From Chitinophagaceae bacterium UBA1931 (lineage in GTDB: Bacteria; Bacteroidota; Bacteroidia; Chitinophagales; Chitinophagaceae): a DNA stretch of 64,000 bases. The stretch covers positions 1,167,889 to 1,231,888 of the forward strand of contig DDFJ01000004.1 of NCBI GenBank assembly GCA_002337125.1. The letters run 5' to 3'. How positions within the stretch are numbered: the first letter of the stretch is position 1; every line of letters starts with the position of its first letter. Below, piece by piece: positions 52,725-61,740 of this stretch. The notes beneath the pieces are model-generated. The model had not been told where the DNA came from. It made no database searches and saw only the letters and a program-made list of their open reading frames with translations. The translations under genes and the position numbers were made by a program.

Positions 52725-55163
52725 TTATTTAAAGTTCAGCGGTACATTCAGTTTTATACTGAAGTTTCGGCCCATATTAAAAACACCAACCCTGCCAGTG
52801 AGCATATTTTCAGCTGTATATTTTAACCGGCTCAAATGACTTTGCCATGCCACATCACTTAAATTATTACCGGCGAGGTAAACCGAAAACAAGGTTTTTG
52901 ATTTATGTACGATATCGCCACCAATACTCATGTTCAGCAAACAGTATGCAGCTGTTTTTGTTTCGGTATTATAACCGGTAAAAGCATTGTTCTGTGCAAA
53001 CGTGTTATCAGCTTCAAACTGCACATACACATTCCTGAATGTTTTTCCTTTTGGCAAAAACTCACCTCTTACTTCGCTTAACAATCTTGGCGCAGGAATA
53101 AGTGGCAGATTTTTGCTGCCATCTTTTTCAACACTCAGCAATCCCCGCACATACGAGAATGTATTTTCAATATGCAACCAGTGCAATGGGTGCGGATGAA
53201 TATCGAGTTTCATTTCAACACCATAAAGATGAGCAGCATCCTGGTCGTACTTAAATACAGTAAGAATATTTGTTCCATCTGTCAATAACGAATCACCACC
53301 ATTTACTGACGACAACTTCCTGTAGTAAATAAAATGCTGCATGGCATTATAAAACAGATCGGTTGAAAACGACACATGTTCACTGTTATAATCAAACGAT
53401 GCATCTGTTTGCACACTTGTTTCTGAACGAAGATCCTGTTCGCCAATTTCATACCTGTTTGTTCCTTCATGTGCACCATTGCTGGCAAGCTCTGAAAGAT
53501 TGGGCGCCCTGAAACCTCTTGCAATATTCAGCTTCAATACTACTTGTTCAGAAACCTGGCTGCTGATGCCTGCGCTTGCAGAGAAATTAGAAAACTGTTT
53601 TTCAAACGAAGTAAATTTCATTACACCATTTTCTTCCAATGCTTTTGAGTGAAGTGTACGGTTATCAAACCTTACACCTCCGCTGAAAGATGTTTTTCCA
53701 AAACTTCGCTGTGCATACAAAAACACACCGGCATCAAACAAATTGTATTCAGGAATCAGTACTTCAACTCCCCTGTTGAGGTTTTGCTGCTCCATGCCAT
53801 TCACACCAATTGATGTTTTCCAGTTTTTAAATCCATCAAAGTGATATTGAAAATTGTAATCAACCGTACGCAAATCAAACGACAATTCTTTTTCCTGCGG
53901 ATCAAGTACATTCCCAAACTCTGAGCGTTGGTTTTCCTGGTAACCTGCGGTTAAAACAAGTCGGCCGCTTTTTAAATGAATACTGTTTTCGGTTGCAATT
54001 TTTGTATGAAGAATATGTTGACGGGGGAAACCTGGATTAATTGATTTTGCATCGGCTGCATCAGTAATGACTTGCGCTTCTGTTCCGTTATCATTTATTG
54101 TTTTCAGAAATTTTCCTGTTGTGTTATCTCTCTCCCCTTCAATTATACCCGGGTGCTGATCGAAACGGCTGTAATAAATACGGCTGAAGCCCCAGTGTTT
54201 ATTCAAACCCAGATAAGCACCAATATTGTTTTCTTTAAACCGTGAATTATAAACAGCACCATCATATTTGTTGTGATAATCAGCAGCAGCTTTATAAGTA
54301 GCATTTACACCCCAGATAAATCCATTACTGTTACCATCAGCCGAAGCATGAATAAAATGCTGCCTGTTGTTGGTTTGATAACCAGTTGTTATTTCACCAT
54401 TCACCGAACCTTCATTTGAAGGATGAATGGATAAAATATTCACGACACCTGCCAATGCATCACTTCCGTACATTAATGAAGCCGGACCTTTGAGCACTTC
54501 AATTTTACTTACACTGAATTCATCCACTTCAATTCCATGTTCATCGCCCCATTGCTGGCCTTCCTGCCTGATGCCATCATTCACAACAATCACCCTGTTA
54601 TAACCAAGTCCACGTATAACAGGTTTTGAAATTGCCGGACCTGTTGAAACCTGGCTTACTCCCGGAATTTTTGATAACGCATCAATGATATTGGTTGATA
54701 CACCTTTCATCAAATCTGTTTTCCTGATAAGCTCAATCGGCACCGGTGTTTTTTTAATGGAAGTTGCATTTGACACACCTGTTACCGTTACACCTTCATG
54801 TTCAGTAAACGATGGACTTAATGCAAAATCTTTTTTCACATCGCCATTGATCAAAACTGTTTCAACAATAGAAGAAAAACCGGCGAAGCTAACTTCCACA
54901 AGATATTTTCCCTGTGGAATATTCTGAATGGAATAATATCCATGTGTATCGGCTGCACTGCCTATTCGCAGATCGGGAAAAAAAACACTTGCACCCGGCA
55001 ACGCCTCGCCGGTTTTTGCATTGGTAATCTGTCCTGATAAACTTGCTTTCTCTACTTTTCCTGTCACCTGGTTTGAAATCTGAACCAGTTGCTGTGCTTC
55101 AGCATTAAAACTGCTATGAATAAAATAAAAAAAGAAGAGTATGGTAATTGATAATTGTTTCAT
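52725..55163 (-). CDS. TonB-dependent outer-membrane receptor
   Basis: The ATG at 55163 (MKQLSITILFFFYF) gives 812 residues with a signal peptide ending in AEAQ. After it come a carboxypeptidase-regulatory-like domain (LSGQITNAKTGEALPGASVF), a plug domain (IPGVSQVSTGPAISKPVIRGLG, VEVLKGPASLMYGSDALAG) and a long beta barrel ending in an aromatic strand. Its plug resembles metal- and siderophore-type receptors rather than SusC; no SusD gene is adjacent. A small secreted Cys/His protein gene lies just upstream on the same strand, which suggests metal uptake, for example copper or zinc. Confidence 0.88.
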   Translation of the reverse strand: MKQLSITILFFFYFIHSSFNAEAQQLVQISNQVTGKVEKASLSGQITNAKTGEALPGASVFFPDLRIGSAADTHGYYSIQNIPQGKYLVEVSFAGFSSIVETVLINGDVKKDFALSPSFTEHEGVTVTGVSNATSIKKTPVPIELIRKTDLMKGVSTNIIDALSKIPGVSQVSTGPAISKPVIRGLGYNRVIVVNDGIRQEGQQWGDEHGIEVDEFSVSKIEVLKGPASLMYGSDALAGVVNILSIHPSNEGSVNGEITTGYQTNNRQHFIHASADGNSNGFIWGVNATYKAAADYHNKYDGAVYNSRFKENNIGAYLGLNKHWGFSRIYYSRFDQHPGIIEGERDNTTGKFLKTINDNGTEAQVITDAADAKSINPGFPRQHILHTKIATENSIHLKSGRLVLTAGYQENQRSEFGNVLDPQEKELSFDLRTVDYNFQYHFDGFKNWKTSIGVNGMEQQNLNRGVEVLIPEYNLFDAGVFLYAQRSFGKTSFSGGVRFDNRTLHSKALEENGVMKFTSFEKQFSNFSASAGISSQVSEQVVLKLNIARGFRAPNLSELASNGAHEGTNRYEIGEQDLRSETSVQTDASFDYNSEHVSFSTDLFYNAMQHFIYYRKLSSVNGGDSLLTDGTNILTVFKYDQDAAHLYGVEMKLDIHPHPLHWLHIENTFSYVRGLLSVEKDGSKNLPLIPAPRLLSEVRGEFLPKGKTFRNVYVQFEADNTFAQNNAFTGYNTETKTAAYCLLNMSIGGDIVHKSKTLFSVYLAGNNLSDVAWQSHLSRLKYTAENMLTGRVGVFNMGRNFSIKLNVPLNFK

Positions 55164-55285
55164 GTAATAATTTATTGTGGCCATTAGCCACGTAGTCTTC
55201 ATCAGAAAATAATAAGTATTGAATCCATTTCAGGATTCATTGCAATAAAAAGATTTGCTTACTCCTTAACCGGAGATAAAAAACA

Positions 55286-55627
55286 TCAGCAGCTTACAGG
55301 AGGTGCACGCAGTTGAAACAAATGGCTGACGAATGATGAAACAAATTGCTGTGTTACAATTTTATTTTCCTGTTCAAAAAATACAGGAAGGTTTTGTGTG
55401 AAGTTATCTGTGTTTGTAAAAGGCGATTCAGCAACGTAATTATGATAGTCGCAGGAAAAGCCTGTCTTGGTCAGCTGTGCATCAGTATGTTTACTGTTGC
55501 TCTTATAGGCAACATCGGTATGCCCTGCAAAAACATCATGCAGAATTTTTTGCGGAGTGTTGCCGAACATGAAAAGTACCAGCAAAAAACCTGCAACTGA
55601 TTTTCGTATCGTAAAACTAAGCTTCAC
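55286..55627 (-). CDS. Small secreted Cys/His protein next to the TonB receptor
   Basis: The GTG at 55627 gives 113 residues; the longer frame begins with a TTG inside the promoter. An N-terminal hydrophobic signal (VAGFLLVLFMFG) precedes HDVFAGHTD, CDYHNYVAE and a C-terminal RAPPVSC. His- and Cys-containing motifs with a C-terminal Pro-Pro-x-x-Cys are seen in small proteins encoded beside metal-linked TonB receptors in Bacteroidota (HYC_CC_PP-type). The gene precedes the receptor gene by 122 bases on the same strand. A metal-related role is inference. Confidence 0.65.
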   Translation of the reverse strand: MKLSFTIRKSVAGFLLVLFMFGNTPQKILHDVFAGHTDVAYKSNSKHTDAQLTKTGFSCDYHNYVAESPFTNTDNFTQNLPVFFEQENKIVTQQFVSSFVSHLFQLRAPPVSC

Positions 55628-55645
55628 TAATTTGAAACAATGTTG

Positions 55646-55678
55646 CAAATATAGATTAAATCTTATTTCTTATTCAAA
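55646..55678 (-). promoter_or_regulatory. Promoter of the Cys/His protein and receptor unit
   Basis: On the minus strand TTTG (55678-55675) precedes TATATTTG (55653-55646) by 21 bases; both are exact elements, and the GTG start is 18 bases downstream. Confidence 0.6.
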
Positions 55679-55679
55679 T

Positions 55680-55703
55680 AAAAAAGGAGCGGCAAGCCGC
55701 TCC
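55680..55703 (-). terminator. Intrinsic terminator of the thiolase gene
   Basis: GGAGCGGC/GCCGCTCC form a perfect 8-bp stem, followed on the minus strand by six T residues. Confidence 0.85.
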
Positions 55704-55726
55704 CTGTATAAAGATGCAAGTTTTGG

Positions 55727-56905
55727 CTATGAAATATTTTCGATTATTCCTGCAATTCCTTGTCCGCCGCCAACACAAGCAGTAACAATACCGTACTTTT
55801 TGTTGAGCCGTTTCATATCATTTGTAATCTGGATCGTAAGCTTGGCACCGGTGCATCCCAATGGGTGACCCAATGCAATGGCTCCACCATTAATATTTAC
55901 AATATCAGGATTGAGGTTCAGTTCACGCATAACAGCTAATGATTGCGATGCAAATGCCTCGTTTAATTCAATCAGATCAATCTGGTTCATACTCATGCCC
56001 GACTGCCGCAACACTTTTGGAATAGCAGCTACAGGACCAATGCCCATCAATCTCGGATCAACACCGGCAACTGCACTGTTTATCAAACGTGCAATGGGTT
56101 TTAATCCAAGTTCATTCACCATCTTTTCGCTCATAACAATGACGAATGCAGAACCATCGCTTGTTTGTGACGAGTTACCTGCAGTAACAGATCCGTTTAC
56201 TGCAAATGCAGGTTTTAATTTGGCGAGTGATTCAACACTGGTATCAGCACGAACACCTTCATCAGTATCAACTACAAAATTCCGTTTCTGCTTCTTCCCT
56301 TTTTCATCTAAATAAACTTCTTCAACAGTAATGGGAAGAATACCATTTTTGAAATAACCATTTTCAATAGCAGCCTTTGCTTTCATGTGCGAATTGTAAG
56401 CAAACAGATCCTGGTCTTCACGACTTACTTTATAATCATTGGCAACAGCCTCAGCTGTTAAACCCATGTTGAGATAATAATCGGGAGCTTCGGTTGCAAT
56501 GGAATAAGCAGGAACAGTTTTCCAACCGGCAGTTGGTACAAGACTCATACTTTCTGTACCACCGGCAATAATACATTCGGCCAAACCACAACGGATTTTT
56601 GCAGTGGCAATAGCAATGGTTTCCAAACCACTTGCACAATAACGGTTCACCGTCATACCCGGCGCCTGTTGACCCAATGCTCTTGCAGCAATGATACGCC
56701 CAACCTGCAAACCTTGTTCGGCTTCGGGAACAGCATTACCTACAATCACATCATCAACACGTTTGGGATCAAGTTGCGGAACAGATGCCATCAAACCTTT
56801 GATTACATCAATAGCTAAATCATCCGGACGGGTAAAACGAAAACCACCACGTTTTGCTTTGGTAACTGCTGTGCGAAAACCAGCAACGATATACGCTTCC
56901 TGCAT
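55727..56905 (-). CDS. Thiolase family acetyl-CoA acyltransferase
   Basis: The 392-residue protein has the thiolase motifs: NRYCASGLE with the nucleophilic Cys near residue 89, GGTESMS, GHPLGCTGAKL with the catalytic His, and CVGGGQG with the second Cys. It cleaves 3-ketoacyl-CoA in fatty acid breakdown or condenses two acetyl-CoA; which cannot be told from sequence. It is monocistronic with a clear promoter and terminator. The acyl-CoA dehydrogenase at 33006 is not linked. Confidence 0.9.
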   Translation of the reverse strand: MQEAYIVAGFRTAVTKAKRGGFRFTRPDDLAIDVIKGLMASVPQLDPKRVDDVIVGNAVPEAEQGLQVGRIIAARALGQQAPGMTVNRYCASGLETIAIATAKIRCGLAECIIAGGTESMSLVPTAGWKTVPAYSIATEAPDYYLNMGLTAEAVANDYKVSREDQDLFAYNSHMKAKAAIENGYFKNGILPITVEEVYLDEKGKKQKRNFVVDTDEGVRADTSVESLAKLKPAFAVNGSVTAGNSSQTSDGSAFVIVMSEKMVNELGLKPIARLINSAVAGVDPRLMGIGPVAAIPKVLRQSGMSMNQIDLIELNEAFASQSLAVMRELNLNPDIVNINGGAIALGHPLGCTGAKLTIQITNDMKRLNKKYGIVTACVGGGQGIAGIIENIS

Positions 56906-57003
56906 GAAAAATGTTTTTGGTTAATTATTCCTTGTTTGGCTGCAATCTTTCGCAACAAATTGGAGAATGACAGCAACCGATAGTTGTTTATGCAACCTTT
57001 TAT

Positions 57004-57036
57004 CAAAATTAAGGTTTTGCCGGAAGATTTACCAAA
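57004..57036 (-). promoter_or_regulatory. Promoter of the thiolase gene
   Basis: On the minus strand TTTG (57036-57033) is followed after 21 bases by TAATTTTG (57011-57004), both exact elements, about 99 bases before the ATG. Confidence 0.5.
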
Positions 57037-57091
57037 CGAAGGCTGTTAATTTCACCCGTTTATTTTTTCCTTTTTTTAAATGACGGGGAGT

Positions 57092-57144
57092 ATATCCATA
57101 AAATCAATAACACAGTTGAATCTTCAACTGCATTTTATGGATAT
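57092..57144. repeat. Two-tier inverted repeat upstream of pyrD
   Basis: Outer arms ATATCCATAAAAT (57092-57104) and ATTTTATGGATAT (57132-57144) are perfect 13-bp complements; inside them CAGTTGAA (57113-57120) and TTCAACTG (57123-57130) form an 8-bp stem. It ends 9 bases before the -7 element of pyrD, so it lies upstream of the likely transcript start and would act as DNA. Confidence 0.75.
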
Positions 57145-57152
57145 TTCAGAAC

Positions 57153-57160
57153 TATCTTCG
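57153..57160 (+). promoter_or_regulatory. -7-like element of pyrD, nearly leaderless
   Basis: TATCTTCG differs from TAnnTTTG at one position and ends 4 bases before the pyrD ATG. Confidence 0.4.
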
Positions 57161-57164
57161 CAGT

Positions 57165-58214
57165 ATGTACAAACTCATCCGCTCCTTCTTCTTTTTGTTT
57201 GATCCTGAGAAAGTACACTACTTTGCTATGAGCATGTTCAGGATTCTTTGTTCGTTTGCTCCAACAAGAAAAATTCTTGCAGCAGCATTTAAACCTTCAG
57301 CCTCTAACCTGGCAACAGAACAATGGGGAATTTGTTTTCCCAACCCGGTTGGACTTGCAGCAGGCTTTGATAAAAATGCAAAGTACCTGCGTGAACTGGA
57401 GGTGATGGGATTTGGTGCAGTTGAAATTGGCACTGTAACTCCATTAGCTCAGCCCGGTAACGATAAGCCAAGATTGTTCCGCTTGGTGAAAGATAAAGCC
57501 ATCATCAACCGCATGGGTTTTAATAACGAAGGTGTGAAGGAAGTAGTGAAGCGGTTGGAAGCATGGCGGTCAAAACGCCGTCAATCGCCCATGATCATTG
57601 GAGGAAACATTGGGAAGAACAAAGTTACTCCCAACGAAAATGCATGGAAGGATTATGAAATCTGTTTTAATGAGCTGTTTGATTATGTTGATTATTTTGT
57701 CGTGAATGTGAGCAGCCCCAATACCCCGGGTTTGCGTGAACTGCAGGAAAAAGATTCCTTACGAAAAATTTTATCGCACCTGCAAACATTAAGAGCCGAA
57801 CGATTGAAGCTGAGCGGAAGTACAATTCAAAAACCAATTTTGCTGAAGATAGCACCGGATCTTACAGAATCGCAGCTGGATGATGTAATTGATCTTGCAA
57901 AAGAAATTCAGCTTGATGGGCTGGTTGCAACCAATACCACCATCAGCCGGGATAACCTCAGCCCCGAATCGCAGGAAAAAGCAAAAGAAACCGGCGGATT
58001 AAGTGGGCTTCCTTTAAAACAAAAAAGCACTGAGTTTGTTAGGCATATTTATGAAAAAACAAACGCAGGCATACCTGTTATTGCAAGTGGCGGCATATTT
58101 ACTGCTGCTGACGCTAAAGAAAAGCTGAATGCAGGTGCATCACTTGTTCAGGTTTGGACAAGCTTTATTTACGAAGGCCCCGCTGTTGCAAAGAAGATTT
58201 GCAATGGTCTTTGA
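57165..58214 (+). CDS. pyrD: Dihydroorotate dehydrogenase (quinone), class 2
   Basis: The 349-residue protein has the N-terminal membrane-associating helices of class 2 enzymes (RSFFFLFDPEKVHYFAM), then the FMN barrel with GLAAGFDKNA, NRMGFNNEG, GGNIGKNK, VVNVSSPNTPGLRELQ with the catalytic Ser, and VIASGGIF. It oxidises dihydroorotate to orotate, reducing menaquinone at the inner membrane. Its promoter is overlapped by a large inverted repeat. terC follows on the same strand but has its own promoter. Confidence 0.93.
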   Translation: MYKLIRSFFFLFDPEKVHYFAMSMFRILCSFAPTRKILAAAFKPSASNLATEQWGICFPNPVGLAAGFDKNAKYLRELEVMGFGAVEIGTVTPLAQPGNDKPRLFRLVKDKAIINRMGFNNEGVKEVVKRLEAWRSKRRQSPMIIGGNIGKNKVTPNENAWKDYEICFNELFDYVDYFVVNVSSPNTPGLRELQEKDSLRKILSHLQTLRAERLKLSGSTIQKPILLKIAPDLTESQLDDVIDLAKEIQLDGLVATNTTISRDNLSPESQEKAKETGGLSGLPLKQKSTEFVRHIYEKTNAGIPVIASGGIFTAADAKEKLNAGASLVQVWTSFIYEGPAVAKKICNGL

Positions 58215-58230
58215 TGATTCATTATTTTTG
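58198..58230 (+). promoter_or_regulatory. Promoter of terC
   Basis: TATTTTTG (58223-58230) is an exact -7 match; TTTG at 58198-58201, 21 bases upstream, lies in the end of pyrD. The terC ATG follows 21 bases later. Confidence 0.55.
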
Positions 58231-58251
58231 AGGCCATCATTTTAACACACC

Positions 58252-59055
58252 ATGGATTTTTCTGTACTGTTTTCTGTTGACTCAGTCATCAGCTTATTTA
58301 TTTTAATCGTTCTTGAAGTTGTTCTCGGAATTGATAATGTGATTTTCGTAAGCATTATCATGAACCGCATGGACAAAAAGGATGAAAAGAAAGCAAGATT
58401 GTTCTGGATCATCCTTGGCATTATTGTTCGTATTGTTTTGCTGATGGGACTTACATGGCTGCTGGAACAAAAAGGCAAACCCATCTTTACCATTCCGTTT
58501 ATTGATAAAGGAATTGACCTTGCCAGCCTTGTAATGCTGGGCGGTGGTTTATTTCTTATTTATAAAACCATCAAGGAAATTCACCACAAACTGGAAGGTG
58601 AAATTGAAACCGGTAGCAACAACTCAAAACCACTTGGCTTTGCTGCTGGCATGGGACAAATTGTGCTGATTGATATGATCTTCAGCTTCGACAGCATCAT
58701 TACTGCAGGTGGTACTGCCAAGCATGTGGAAGTAATGATTGTTGCTGTAGTAATTGCAATGGGCATTATGTTTTTATTCAGTCCGAAGATTTCTGCATTT
58801 ATACATAAACATCCTACACTGAAAATGCTGGCACTTTCATTCCTTGTTATGATTGGTTTTGTACTGATTGTTGAAGGATGGAACAGTGAAGCCGCACATC
58901 AGCTGCACCTCAAAAACTATGTGTATTTCGCCATGGCATTTTCTGTTGCGGTAGAAGCACTGAATATGCGTATGCGCCGCAAAGCTGCAAAACGTGTGGT
59001 TGTATTAAATGAACCTGTACTGAAGGAAGAAGAAGAATCTGATATGGCGAAGTAA
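58252..59055 (+). CDS. TerC family integral membrane protein
   Basis: The 267-residue protein has seven predicted membrane helices with acidic residues in the membrane: VLGIDNVIFVS near residue 25 and DMIFSFDSI near residue 142, the hallmark of TerC/Alx-type proteins. Recent work links the family to manganese export and metalation of exported proteins. A charged cytoplasmic tail ends the protein. It converges with a small lipoprotein gene. Confidence 0.88.
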   Translation: MDFSVLFSVDSVISLFILIVLEVVLGIDNVIFVSIIMNRMDKKDEKKARLFWIILGIIVRIVLLMGLTWLLEQKGKPIFTIPFIDKGIDLASLVMLGGGLFLIYKTIKEIHHKLEGEIETGSNNSKPLGFAAGMGQIVLIDMIFSFDSIITAGGTAKHVEVMIVAVVIAMGIMFLFSPKISAFIHKHPTLKMLALSFLVMIGFVLIVEGWNSEAAHQLHLKNYVYFAMAFSVAVEALNMRMRRKAAKRVVVLNEPVLKEEEESDMAK

Positions 59056-59058
59056 ACA

Positions 59059-59391
59059 TTACTTCTTTTCAACTAAATTAGTAATCACTAATAATGGTGG
59101 CGGTGCCGGGCCAAGTGTTGTGCACAATACAGCATCGGGTGCTGCTTTAATGCTGATGTAAAAGCGTTTCCCTTTTATAACTGATGCAGCAGGTATATCC
59201 CTTGTCATTGCAGTAACAGAAGAAAAACCACAGGCAGCTCTCATTCCTGTTGTATCAACAAATTGTATAACCGGAATGTGGCAGTCGATCTGAGAAGTTT
59301 CCATCAACTCCACTTCAAAAAACTGTTTATCCATCTGCTTTGTGCAGCCGGCAAAAAGAAATGCAATTAAGATAAAGCTGATATTTCGCAT
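59059..59391 (-). CDS. Small lipoprotein of unknown function
   Basis: The 110-residue protein has a signal peptide with a lipobox (LFAGC, Cys16). The mature part has three more Cys and looks like a small beta domain with hydrophobic strands near the end (PPPLLVITNLVE). No family recognised. It follows ruvB on the same strand, 35 bases after its stop, and may be its operon partner or independent. Confidence 0.7.
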   Translation of the reverse strand: MRNISFILIAFLFAGCTKQMDKQFFEVELMETSQIDCHIPVIQFVDTTGMRAACGFSSVTAMTRDIPAASVIKGKRFYISIKAAPDAVLCTTLGPAPPPLLVITNLVEKK

Positions 59392-59426
59392 AATGAGTTG
59401 ACAAATTCAACAACCGATCCGTTGCA

Positions 59427-60458
59427 TCAGCTGAACAAGCTTGGATTAACTCCACCGTATGGTTTCTTTCCCAAATGCTCATACGCTTTGGCTGTTACTT
59501 CTCTTCCTCTTGGTGTGCGTTGTAAAAATCCTTCCTGTATCAGGAATGGTTCATACACTTCTTCTAACGTGCCTGCTTCTTCACCAACAGCAGTGGCAAT
59601 GGTGGTAATACCAACAGGACCGCCTTTAAATTTATCAATAATAGTGAGCAGAATTTTATTGTCCATATCATCCAGACCATACTCATCCACATTCAATGCC
59701 TTCAAACCATGTTGCGTTACACCAAGATCAATTACACCATTACCAAGCACCATTGCAAAATCTCTCATCCTGCGAAGCAAACCATTTGCAATACGTGGTG
59801 TGGCACGGCTACGCCCGGCAATTTCTTTAGCAGCATCGCTGGTAATCTTCACATTCAGGATACCGGCTGCACGCTGAATAATTTTCTGCAAGGTTTCAGC
59901 ACTGTAATATTCCAGTCTTGATTTAATGGCAAAACGTGAAAGCAACGGAGCAGTAAGCAAACCACTTCTTGTTGTTGCACCAATCAGTGTAAAAGGATTT
60001 AATGTAATCTGTATGCTTCTTGCATTGGGTCCGCTGTCGATCATAATATCAATGCGGTAATCTTCCATTGCAGCATAAAGGTATTCTTCAACAACTGTAC
60101 TCAACCGGTGAATTTCATCAATAAACAACACATCATTCGGTTCCAGTGCAGTTAACAACCCGGCAAGATCACCCGGCTTTTCAATAACAGGTCCCGAAGT
60201 TTCTTTAATATTCACACCAAGTTCATTGGCCACAATCCGTGAAAGTGTTGTTTTTCCCAAACCGGGAGGACCATGAAACAATACATGATCCAACGCTTCG
60301 CCACGCATCTTTGCCGCCTTGATAAATATTTTGAGATTATCAATAATCTGCGACTGGCCGGAAAATTCTTCCATCACAGATGGCCGGATATTGTTCTCAA
60401 ACTCTTTATCAGCTGCGTTTAAAAACTCTTTTTCGTTATTTAAATTGGGATTTGCCAT
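59427..60458 (-). CDS. ruvB: Holliday junction branch migration ATPase RuvB
   Basis: The 343-residue AAA+ protein shows the RuvB pattern: N-terminal RPSVMEEFSGQ, Walker A GPPGLGKTT, Walker B VLFIDEIHRLS, sensor 1 GATTRSGLL, arginine-finger region GRSRATPRIANGL, and the winged-helix end FLQRTPRGREVTAKAYEHL. It drives branch migration with RuvA at Holliday junctions. RuvA and RuvC are not in the window. It is divergent from the oxidoreductase gene at 60503. Confidence 0.95.
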   Translation of the reverse strand: MANPNLNNEKEFLNAADKEFENNIRPSVMEEFSGQSQIIDNLKIFIKAAKMRGEALDHVLFHGPPGLGKTTLSRIVANELGVNIKETSGPVIEKPGDLAGLLTALEPNDVLFIDEIHRLSTVVEEYLYAAMEDYRIDIMIDSGPNARSIQITLNPFTLIGATTRSGLLTAPLLSRFAIKSRLEYYSAETLQKIIQRAAGILNVKITSDAAKEIAGRSRATPRIANGLLRRMRDFAMVLGNGVIDLGVTQHGLKALNVDEYGLDDMDNKILLTIIDKFKGGPVGITTIATAVGEEAGTLEEVYEPFLIQEGFLQRTPRGREVTAKAYEHLGKKPYGGVNPSLFS

Positions 60459-60502
60459 TTAGTAGTAACTTGATGTAAAACTAATCAAATAAACTCATCG
60501 TC

Positions 60503-61165
60503 ATGCAAATCGGAATTCTCGGTACAGGATCAGTCGGACAAACCATCGGCTCTGCTCTTATCAGGAAAGGCCATACCGTAATGCTTGGAAGCAGATCAGC
60601 CGACAATGAAAAACTCGTTGAATGGAAAAAGAAAAACAGTCACTCTGCGCTTGGAGGAACATTTGCTGACGCTGCCATATTTGGAGAAATCATTTTTATT
60701 TGTGTGAATGGTGCCATTGCATCTGAAGTGTTGCAGCAGGCAGGTATTGATCATTTCAACAACAAAACAGTGATTGATGTAACCAACCCGCTTGATTTTT
60801 CACATGGCATGCCACCTTCACTGTTACCTCAATACTGCAACAACTGGTCATTGGGCGAAGAAATACAAAAAACCATTCCCGGTGCGTTTGTGGTGAAAGC
60901 ATTGAACACAGTTACTGCACGCTTAATGGTTGATGCAACACTGGTGAACGATGCCAATCACAACCTGTTTATTTGCGGCAATGATGTGGAAGCAAAAAAC
61001 AAAGTGAAACATGTGCTTGCTGAAAACTTTAACTGGAAGCCTGAACACATTGTTGACCTTGGCGATATTAAATATGCACGGATGACGGAAGCCATTGTGC
61101 CTTTCTGGGTGGCAGTGATGGCCAACATGGGAACTTCTATGTTCAATTACCAGGTGGTGAGATAA
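60503..61165 (+). CDS. F420-dependent-reductase-like dinucleotide-binding oxidoreductase
   Basis: The 220-residue protein has an NADP-binding fold (GILGTGSVGQTIGSALIRKGHTVMLGSRS) and matches the NADPH:F420 oxidoreductase-like/6-phosphogluconate dehydrogenase N-terminal group, with VIDVTNPLDF and VKALNTVTA. Bacteroidota do not make F420, so the natural substrate is unknown; ferric or flavin reductase roles are possible. The YdeI-like gene follows on the same strand 57 bases away. Confidence 0.85.
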   Translation: MQIGILGTGSVGQTIGSALIRKGHTVMLGSRSADNEKLVEWKKKNSHSALGGTFADAAIFGEIIFICVNGAIASEVLQQAGIDHFNNKTVIDVTNPLDFSHGMPPSLLPQYCNNWSLGEEIQKTIPGAFVVKALNTVTARLMVDATLVNDANHNLFICGNDVEAKNKVKHVLAENFNWKPEHIVDLGDIKYARMTEAIVPFWVAVMANMGTSMFNYQVVR

Positions 61166-61222
61166 ATAACCCCGGCAGCGGCTGCAAGCCCTGTTGGCGG
61201 TTGAAGAAAACGAAAAACTCCC

Positions 61223-61705
61223 ATGCACAAATTCAAAGCAGAACTGCAGATCATTGGTATTAACCCTTTTGTTTTTGTACCTGTTAAAATACTTGCTGCA
61301 GTTTTTAAACAGGCAAATAAAGACAAAGGTCCAATACCGGTAAGAGGAACGATTAACACAGAACCCTACCGGCAAACACTTGTGCGGTACAGTGGTGAAT
61401 GGAGACTTTATATCAATACATCGATGCTGAAAAATTCACCAAAAAGAATTGGCGAAAAAATAGAATTGACCATTGAACACGACCCATCCGACAGAAGTAT
61501 TCAGCCACACCCGAAACTTGAAGCTGCATTAAAGAAAAACAAAGAAGCAAAAAAAGTATTTGACCAGCTCACAGATTCAAGACGATTGGAAATCGTCCGT
61601 TACATTTCTTTTCTGAAAACTGAAGAGAGTGTTGACAGGAATATTATCAAGGCAATTGATTTTTTATTGGGCAAAGAAAGATTTGCTGGAAGAGATAAAC
61701 CTTAG
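61223..61705 (+). CDS. DUF1905/YdeI family protein
   Basis: The 160-residue protein has an N-terminal DUF1905 beta barrel (FKAELQIIGINPFVFVPV ... GEWRLYINTSML) and a C-terminal YdeI/OmpD-associated helical domain (KKVFDQLTDSRRLEIVRYISFLKTEE). Function is unknown; members are widespread in Bacteroidota. It is cytoplasmic with no signal. It probably shares a transcript with the oxidoreductase gene upstream. Confidence 0.82.
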   Translation: MHKFKAELQIIGINPFVFVPVKILAAVFKQANKDKGPIPVRGTINTEPYRQTLVRYSGEWRLYINTSMLKNSPKRIGEKIELTIEHDPSDRSIQPHPKLEAALKKNKEAKKVFDQLTDSRRLEIVRYISFLKTEESVDRNIIKAIDFLLGKERFAGRDKP

Positions 61706-61740
61706 CTGATTGTTTTAAATTTAACTTCAATTCATCCGGC

